From Thalassotalea_F euphylliae (GTDB taxonomy: Bacteria; Pseudomonadota; Gammaproteobacteria; Enterobacterales; Alteromonadaceae), in the NCBI RefSeq assembly GCF_042682785.1, contig NZ_JBHUIB010000004.1, forward strand, positions 1 to 64,000: a stretch of 64,000 nucleotides of DNA, in the 5' to 3' direction. Numbering within the stretch: position 1 is the first letter of the stretch; every line of letters starts with the position of its first letter. Below are positions 58,752 to 64,000 of the stretch, in pieces. The position numbers were made by a program, and so were the translations under genes. The notes beneath the pieces were generated by a model that was not told the origin of the DNA, ran no database searches, and saw only the letters and a list, made by a program, of their open reading frames with translations.

Positions 58752-59717
58752 TTAACTTCCACAAACGAACGTTTGCTTTGTGATATTACTGGTTGTTAAC
58801 GCCTGATTATGCGGGAGTGGTTCGTAACCATCTAAGAAATAAATAATTTTAAGACCAGACTCTGCCAGTTCAATAGCATGCTGAAAGTTAATACTAATGC
58901 TCGAAGAAATATCCTGAGGATATTTTTCAGCATCTCGGCGCACATATTCGAGTAGAGCAGGATTGACATCATTGTCGTAAAAGACAGCGTCAGCGAATTG
59001 CAGTGCTCTATGGGCAGCAAGTGTCAGGTGGTCAGGGTTTCCTGTCATTGTGTGAATGAAAGTAATACCGCCTTCAGCAGGCGGTACTTCTTCTTTGAGA
59101 CTCGCTATAAGCTGCTGCTCGGCAATTTTCGTTTGGCCAGATAGTAGCTGCTCTCCGATGGGGCCACGTAAAGTGTTTTCCCAAAATGCGCGTCTATTGG
59201 ATACGCCCTTAACCCTTGCTTTTACATGATCTCGAAATTTGAATGAGAAATCCGCTAGCTTGCCATAGGCCGAAGGCATAATGCGTTCAATCTGTTCTCG
59301 CAACATTCGCACCAAAATAGGTGCACTGCCAGAACTGGAGATCGCCACAATCATGGGATCACGATCAATAATAGCCGGCGTGATGTAATTACAAAGTTCA
59401 GGTTGGTCAACAACGTTGACTAACAGGTTTAATTCACTGGCTTCTTTCTGAACGTCCTGGTTAACAGATTCATCGTCGGTTGCGGCAATAACCATAGAAA
59501 AGCTCTCCATATGGCCAATCTCATAATTGTGACTGACCCAGTTCAGCTCGTTTTCTTTTATCAGGCGCTCGACGCTACCATTGATAACTGCTGACATAAC
59601 AGAAATCTTTTTAGTCGTTTTCAATAACAATTCAATTTTGCGGGCAGCGACCTCGCCACCGCCTACTACCAGAGCATTGATATGTCTTGCATCAAGAAAA
59701 ATCGGGAAATATCGCAT
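58752..59717 (-). CDS. Siroheme synthase-like protein with truncated methyltransferase domain
   Basis: 321 residues. Precorrin-2 dehydrogenase/ferrochelatase domain (CysG N-terminal type, 1-150: NALVVGGGEVAARKIELLL), helical dimerization (150-215), then a stretch resembling the start of a uroporphyrinogen methyltransferase (TMTGNPDHLTLAAHRALQFADAVFYDNDVNPALLEYVRRDAEKYP) that stops after about 100 residues. Thus the dehydrogenase may work and the methyltransferase should not. The start ATG shares one base with the upstream stop. The GTG at 59735 is inside that gene and less likely. Confidence 0.82.
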   Translation of the reverse strand: MRYFPIFLDARHINALVVGGGEVAARKIELLLKTTKKISVMSAVINGSVERLIKENELNWVSHNYEIGHMESFSMVIAATDDESVNQDVQKEASELNLLVNVVDQPELCNYITPAIIDRDPMIVAISSSGSAPILVRMLREQIERIMPSAYGKLADFSFKFRDHVKARVKGVSNRRAFWENTLRGPIGEQLLSGQTKIAEQQLIASLKEEVPPAEGGITFIHTMTGNPDHLTLAAHRALQFADAVFYDNDVNPALLEYVRRDAEKYPQDISSSISINFQHAIELAESGLKIIYFLDGYEPLPHNQALTTSNITKQTFVCGS

Positions 59718-60493
59718 TAATTCTCTAATTGCCACTTCGCTAATATCGCTTGATATTGTCCGCTTTGTTTCAACATTTCCAGTGCTTTTTTTAACTTAGT
59801 TATCACTTTTTGAGAGGTATTATTGCTTGCTGCTAAATAATAGTCGGTTGCAAAGTCAGGCAAGCGCAATGCAATTTCAAGTGGCCGATAAGTATCACCC
59901 TGCGTTTTCTTCCGTTCTTCCCACATAAACTCATTAGCGAGAATAAAGTCTACTTTACCGTTGAATAGTGATTCCCAGAGCCTAGGGTATGATGAATTAA
60001 GCATTAAATTTACGTCAGGTTCGAACCCTTTAGATAAGAGGTACTCCTGTGAAATATCAGATCGTGTTACGCCAACATTGAACTGCTTTACTTGCTCTAG
60101 CTTTTGGACAGAAATGTCGCTGCGTTCCTTAAGCTTCATCAAATGAACAGTCGCGGCATACAGGGTTCCAACCCATTGAAATTTATCTTCTCTGGAAGGT
60201 GTCCTCATTATCGAAAATATCAGTGTGTTTTCCTGTGTTCTCGCCATTTGATACGCGCGCGCCCAAGGATAAATTTTGACTTCACCATGAATGTTGGCGC
60301 TTTTAAGCATGGCGTTGACGATTTCAACCATCGCGCCAGAGGGTGGTGAGTTACCATTATCAATTTGCAGAGGAGCAAGTGATTCTGTGACGATAGTGAC
60401 AGAAAGTTCTTCAGCATGAATAAATGCTGAAAAGAAAATGAAGAGCGCCAATCCTATGTGCTGCAAATTGCTCCAAATAAAAATACGGTACAT
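59717..60493 (-). CDS. Periplasmic solute-binding protein (family 3 type)
   Basis: 258 residues. Signal peptide (about 1-27, cleaved at IHA), then a type-II binding fold typical of amino acid-binding proteins (LSVTIVTESLAPLQIDNG..GAMVEIVNAMLKSA; IFSIMRTPSREDKFQWVG; NGKVDFILANEFMWEERK). No permease or ATPase genes are next to it, so it may be a sensor or an enzyme-like protein. Overlaps the siroheme-synthase-like gene by one base. Confidence 0.82.
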   Translation of the reverse strand: MYRIFIWSNLQHIGLALFIFFSAFIHAEELSVTIVTESLAPLQIDNGNSPPSGAMVEIVNAMLKSANIHGEVKIYPWARAYQMARTQENTLIFSIMRTPSREDKFQWVGTLYAATVHLMKLKERSDISVQKLEQVKQFNVGVTRSDISQEYLLSKGFEPDVNLMLNSSYPRLWESLFNGKVDFILANEFMWEERKKTQGDTYRPLEIALRLPDFATDYYLAASNNTSQKVITKLKKALEMLKQSGQYQAILAKWQLEN

Positions 60494-60595
60494 AGAAATA
60501 CGTCTTACCTTTTACCGTTAAAGCGATTGCTTATATATGTTTGAACAGTCAGGAGTGATAAACTTAACTATAAGACGTTTTTAGAGAGATTCCCA

Positions 60596-61483
60596 ATGCC
60601 TTGGATTCAACTGCGGTTACAAGCAAATGAAGAAACCGCTGAAAAATACAGTGATTGGTTAAGTGCAAGTGGTGCGCAAGCTGTCACCTTTATTGATGCG
60701 AAGGATACGCCTATATATGAGCCATTGCCCGGTGATGAAGTGACCTATTGGGCCAACACCATTGTGATGGGTTTGTTTGATGCTGCTCATGATATGGATA
60801 AAGTCATCCATTATTTAAAATCGATTCATCCAGAAAAAGATGAAATGCGCTACAAGCTAGAGCAACTAGAAGATAAAGATTGGGAACGAGAGTGGATGGA
60901 CAACTTCCACCCGATGAAGTTCGGTGAGCGTCTATGGATTTGTCCTAGCTGGCGTGATGTGCCTGAGCCGGATGCTGTTAATGTCATGCTCGATCCAGGT
61001 TTAGCATTTGGTACAGGCACGCATCCTACCACAGCATTGTGTTTACGGTGGTTAGATGGGCTTAACCTTAAAGGCAAAACGGTTGTCGACTTTGGCTGTG
61101 GTTCGGGCATTTTATCATTAGCCGCGTTAAAGCTAGGCGCAGACAAAGTGATTGGTATCGATATTGATCCACAGGCATTGCAAGCCAGCAAAGATAATGC
61201 TGAACGAAATGGGGTATCTGACAGACTTGAACTTTATCTACCCAAAGACCAGCCAATATTCAAAGCTGATGTCGTTGTGGCAAACATTCTTGCAGGGCCA
61301 CTAAAAGAACTTGCTCCAACAATTATTGAATTTGTAGCACCAAATGGTTTGCTGGCTTTGTCTGGTGTCTTGGAAGAACAAGCACCTAGCCTGCAAGAAA
61401 TTTATGGACAGTGGTGTACGATGGATCCGATTGCTGTGCAAGAAGAGTGGGTCAGGCTGTCTGGCGTGCGCAGCCTAAATTAA
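60596..61483 (+). CDS. prmA: Ribosomal protein L11 methyltransferase
   Basis: 295 residues. N-terminal L11-recognition domain (1-100, MPWIQLRLQANEE), then SAM-binding motif VVDFGCGSGILSLAALKLGA and NILAGPLKELAP. Trimethylates L11. Gene order prmA-dusB-fis is the E. coli order. Confidence 0.97.
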   Translation: MPWIQLRLQANEETAEKYSDWLSASGAQAVTFIDAKDTPIYEPLPGDEVTYWANTIVMGLFDAAHDMDKVIHYLKSIHPEKDEMRYKLEQLEDKDWEREWMDNFHPMKFGERLWICPSWRDVPEPDAVNVMLDPGLAFGTGTHPTTALCLRWLDGLNLKGKTVVDFGCGSGILSLAALKLGADKVIGIDIDPQALQASKDNAERNGVSDRLELYLPKDQPIFKADVVVANILAGPLKELAPTIIEFVAPNGLLALSGVLEEQAPSLQEIYGQWCTMDPIAVQEEWVRLSGVRSLN

Positions 61484-61504
61484 CAGGGATTAAAACTCGT
61501 CGTT

Positions 61505-61546
61505 GTCAAGCAGAAAGTTGTACATTTTGTACATTTTCTGCTCGAC
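61505..61546 (+). terminator. Hairpin after prmA
   Basis: GTC-A-AGCAGAAA pairs with TTTCTGCT-C-GAC around an 18-base loop containing TTGTACATTTT in tandem-like form. No T-run follows, so it is a weak terminator or leader structure for dusB-fis. Confidence 0.5.
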
Positions 61547-61635
61547 AAAAACTTATCCAAAAAGTCAATATTAAAAAATCAAAAAAAACACAAATTTGTT
61601 CAATTTATATCCTTTTCAATCTCAATAAAAACACG

Positions 61636-61649
61636 TAAACTGTGCGCCC
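61636..61649 (+). promoter_or_regulatory. Possible dusB-fis promoter with GC-rich discriminator
   Basis: TAAACT, a -10-like element, is followed by GTGCGCCC, the kind of GC-rich discriminator seen at stringently controlled promoters such as E. coli fis. The -35 is weak (TTTTCA). Confidence 0.4.
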
Positions 61650-61677
61650 TTTTGACGAGGAGCTCAAAAAAGCAGCA

Positions 61678-62646
61678 GTGAATATCGGTCCATACCAACT
61701 TAAATCCAATGTAATGTTAGCCCCTATGGCAGGGATTACTGACAAACCATTTAGACAACTTTGCTGTCAAATGGGTGCAGGTTTGGCGGTATCGGAAATG
61801 GTGTCTGCTAACCCGAAGGTTTGGAACACCGAAAAATCTAAACTGCGTATGGTGCACAGCGATGAAGCTGGCATACGCTCAGTGCAGATTGCAGGTTCTG
61901 ATCCTGAAGAGATGGCTTTTGCGGCTCAAGTTAACGTTGAAAATGGCGCCCAAATTATTGATATCAATATGGGGTGCCCGGCAAAAAAAGTGAATAAGAA
62001 GCTAGCGGGTTCAGCATTATTGAAAGAGCCTTCGCAGGTTGAACAAATCGTTAAATCGGTGGTCAACGCTGTGGATGTGCCAGTGACGCTGAAAATTAGA
62101 ACCGGCTGGTGTGAAAATTCGCGCAATGGGGTCGAAATAGCTCAAATTGCGCAGCACAACGGTATTCAGTCGTTGGCTGTTCATGGTCGTACACGTAATG
62201 ACTTTTATAAAGGTAATGCGGAATACGACACCATTAAGGCAATTAAAAAAGCGATTTCAATTCCTGTTGTAGCAAATGGCGATGTTACGTCTGCACAAAA
62301 AGCAGCTGATGTACTTGAGTACACAGGTGCCGACGCAGTCATGATAGGCCGAGGAGCACAAGGTCGTCCTTGGATTTTTAGAGAAATAAATCATTTTCTA
62401 GAAACCGGAAAGCACCTTGACGAACCTTCATCGGATGAAGTGCGCTCAATACTTCTTGGGCATATTAAAGAATTGCACCAATTTTATGGTGACTTTATGG
62501 GGGTGCGAATCGCCCGTAAACATGTGTCTTGGTATATGCAAACGCATGAACAAGGCAAAACGTTTCGATCAAGCTTTAATGCACTCGAGTCGACCAGCGA
62601 GCAACTCGACGCATTAAATGCGTATTTTGATAATTTAACTAGTTAA
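61678..62646 (+). CDS. dusB: tRNA-dihydrouridine synthase B
   Basis: 322 residues from the GTG at 61678, which aligns with the E. coli start (MRIGQYQL against VNIGPYQL). The longest frame begins at 61642. Catalytic Cys in NMGCPAKKVNKKLAG; NADPH/FMN domain IGRGAQGRPW. Makes dihydrouridine 17 in tRNA. Co-transcribed with fis as in E. coli. Confidence 0.95.
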   Translation: MNIGPYQLKSNVMLAPMAGITDKPFRQLCCQMGAGLAVSEMVSANPKVWNTEKSKLRMVHSDEAGIRSVQIAGSDPEEMAFAAQVNVENGAQIIDINMGCPAKKVNKKLAGSALLKEPSQVEQIVKSVVNAVDVPVTLKIRTGWCENSRNGVEIAQIAQHNGIQSLAVHGRTRNDFYKGNAEYDTIKAIKKAISIPVVANGDVTSAQKAADVLEYTGADAVMIGRGAQGRPWIFREINHFLETGKHLDEPSSDEVRSILLGHIKELHQFYGDFMGVRIARKHVSWYMQTHEQGKTFRSSFNALESTSEQLDALNAYFDNLTS

Positions 62647-62659
62647 GAGTCTGAACTTT

Positions 62660-62953
62660 ATGTTTGAACAAAATATTTCTTCTCCATTCATTACAAACGT
62701 TAATGATATTCAGCAACAAACAAAAGCATCTCCACTTCGCACTCAAGCGAAAATTGCGATCAAAAACTACTTATCTCAATTGAACGGCAATGATGTAGAT
62801 GACATGTACGAATTAGTGCTTTCAGAAATTGAAGCGCCAATGTTAGAAGAAGTAATGCAATACACACGTGGTAACCAAACACGTGCAGCGAATTTACTAG
62901 GTATCAACCGTGGTACGCTTCGCAAGAAACTTAAAAAATACGGTATGAACTAA
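62660..62953 (+). CDS. fis: Nucleoid-associated protein Fis
   Basis: 97 residues, near the usual 98. C-terminal helix-turn-helix RGNQTRAANLLGINRGTLRKKLKKYGMN is intact. Global DNA-bending activator and recombination factor, highest in fast growth. Lies 13 bases after dusB. Confidence 0.98.
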   Translation: MFEQNISSPFITNVNDIQQQTKASPLRTQAKIAIKNYLSQLNGNDVDDMYELVLSEIEAPMLEEVMQYTRGNQTRAANLLGINRGTLRKKLKKYGMN

Positions 62954-62978
62954 TACTGCGCAGGCTTAGCCTGCACCA

Positions 62979-63003
62979 GAAAGCACCTTAGGGTGCTTTC
63001 TTT
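62979..63003 (+). terminator. Terminator of dusB-fis
   Basis: GAAAGCACC-TTA-GGGTGCTTTC with a T-rich tail. A second stem GCAGGC-TTA-GCCTGC lies just before, at 62960-62974. Confidence 0.88.
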
Positions 63004-63164
63004 GTTTTTGGCCTTAGGAAAAACTGAACCATTTAGTCAAATTTTTACTAAGCTTGTTTTCTTAAGGTAAATAATTAATCGCAGGAGCGACCCCAACGGA
63101 CTTGCCAAGGATATGTGTCACAGGCCAGACCAATTTAATTAAAGTAAAGGTAATCAAAATAGCA

Positions 63165-64000
63165 ATGGATACCCCACGCCCAATCAAACGCGCACTCTTA
63201 AGTGTTTCTGATAAAACCGGTATTGTTGAATTTGCTCGCGCATTAGCACAAAAAGGTGTCGACATTTTATCTACTGGCGGTACAGCCAAATTATTAGCAG
63301 ATAACGGCATCAATGTAACAGAAGTCTCTGATCACACGGGTCACCCTGAAATCATGGATGGTCGTGTAAAAACGCTTCACCCTAAAATTCATGGCGGTAT
63401 TTTAGCGCGTCGTGGTACTGATGAAGCCGTAATGGCCGACAATAACATCAGCGCTATTGATATGGTGGTTGTTAACCTTTACCCGTTTGCCAATACAGTT
63501 GCAAAAGAAGGCTGTTCGTTGGAAGACGCTATTGAAAACATCGATATTGGCGGTCCTACAATGGTTCGCGCTGCGGCGAAAAACCATAAAGACGTTACCA
63601 TCATCGTTAATGCACATGACTATGATCGTGTGCTTTCAGAAATGGATGCTAACGACGGTTCATTAACCTACAAAACACGTTTTGATTTAGCGATCGCAGC
63701 ATACGAGCACACGGCGAGTTACGACGGCATGATTGCAAACTACTTTGGCCAAATGCTACCTGCACATGGCCAAGAGGGCGAAGCGGACTTTGAAAACAAA
63801 AATAAATTCCCTCGTACGGTAAACAGCCAGTTCGTTAAGAAGCAAGACTTACGCTACGGTGAAAACTCTCATCAGGATGCGGCTTTCTACGTTGAAGCTA
63901 ACCCTGAAGAAGCGTCAGTGTCTACTGCCAGCCAGTTACAAGGTAAGGCACTGTCATATAACAACATCGCAGATACCGATGCGGCGTTAGAGTGTGTGAA
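63165..64000 (+). CDS. purH: Bifunctional purine biosynthesis protein PurH, 3' end beyond window
   Basis: Last two steps of IMP synthesis. The 278 codons present cover the IMP cyclohydrolase domain and the start of the AICAR formyltransferase domain: RALLSVSDKTGIVEFARAL, STGGTAKLL, RVKTLHPKIHGGIL, NIDIGGPTMVRAAAKN, and LSYNNIADTDAALECVK at the edge. The ATG at 63165 matches the family start. The other half lies to the right. Confidence 0.96.
   Translation, partial: MDTPRPIKRALLSVSDKTGIVEFARALAQKGVDILSTGGTAKLLADNGINVTEVSDHTGHPEIMDGRVKTLHPKIHGGILARRGTDEAVMADNNISAIDMVVVNLYPFANTVAKEGCSLEDAIENIDIGGPTMVRAAAKNHKDVTIIVNAHDYDRVLSEMDANDGSLTYKTRFDLAIAAYEHTASYDGMIANYFGQMLPAHGQEGEADFENKNKFPRTVNSQFVKKQDLRYGENSHQDAAFYVEANPEEASVSTASQLQGKALSYNNIADTDAALECV

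Noticed and set aside
1..64000. tRNA genes, CRISPR arrays and insertion sequences
   Set aside because: None seen: no cloverleaf-like 3' ends, no regularly spaced repeats, no transposase frames.

Overview
The window reads as chromosomal DNA of a marine gammaproteobacterium of the order Alteromonadales, most likely Colwelliaceae (Colwellia/Thalassotalea-like). This rests on moderate-to-low GC, standard gamma-type housekeeping genes (glnA-ntrBC, typA, hslVU-ftsN-priA-rpmE, dnaB-alr, prmA-dusB-fis-purH) and neighbours typical of that order (DUF4124 gene between glnA and ntrB, DUF971 gene after hslU). No database search was possible; family calls come from recognising motifs in the translations.

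Layout. 1-360: end of an rRNA operon with two tandem, non-identical 5S genes, followed almost at once by epmA. 1.4-8.6 kb: a MerC-type membrane protein, then the nitrogen block ntrC-ntrB-DUF4124-glnA read leftwards, with a sigma-54 promoter and paired NtrC sites before glnA, and divergent typA. 8.9-15.3 kb: small envelope proteins, yihY-pip-dtd, hemE and an esterase. 15.4-20.7 kb: pyrE-rph, a thioredoxin/Tat-subunit/GMC-oxidoreductase operon, and yicC.

20.7-25.6 kb is a 4.9-kb genomic island inserted at the 3' end of yicC and bounded by a perfect 24-bp direct repeat. It carries an ImmR/ImmA-like regulator-protease pair, a 42-codon gene, a membrane zinc-ribbon protein, a reverse transcriptase, a structured intergenic RNA candidate and a SLATT-type membrane protein. 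The spacer between RT and SLATT is closed by a perfect 10-bp inverted repeat, is rich in hairpins, and holds a perfect tandem heptamer (GTTTCTA twice) in a predicted unpaired stretch. This is the main discovery candidate: a defence-type RT system with its own RNA template and a membrane effector.

25.6-43 kb: a spermidine-synthase-like methyltransferase, YiiD/MadA-like protein, signalling proteins (HTH-membrane protein, hybrid histidine kinase, two GGDEF/EAL proteins with one or both domains degenerate, a chemoreceptor), hutC-hutI with a palindromic operator, rraA, hslUV and ftsN. 43-54 kb: priA/rpmE, a sigma factor-partner-DUF4097 operon, dnaB-alr, yjbQ, a SoxR regulon that here controls a 34-codon gene plus a glyoxalase-fold protein, cheX and zur. 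54-64 kb: a secreted esterase lipoprotein, a CadC-like membrane regulator with a beta-propeller, an unrecognised membrane protein, a siroheme-synthase-like protein with a truncated methyltransferase domain, a periplasmic binding protein, prmA, dusB-fis and the start of purH, which runs off the window.

Many ORFs over 60 codons are out-of-frame shadows and are omitted. Where a start was moved from the longest ORF, the reason is given in the entry.
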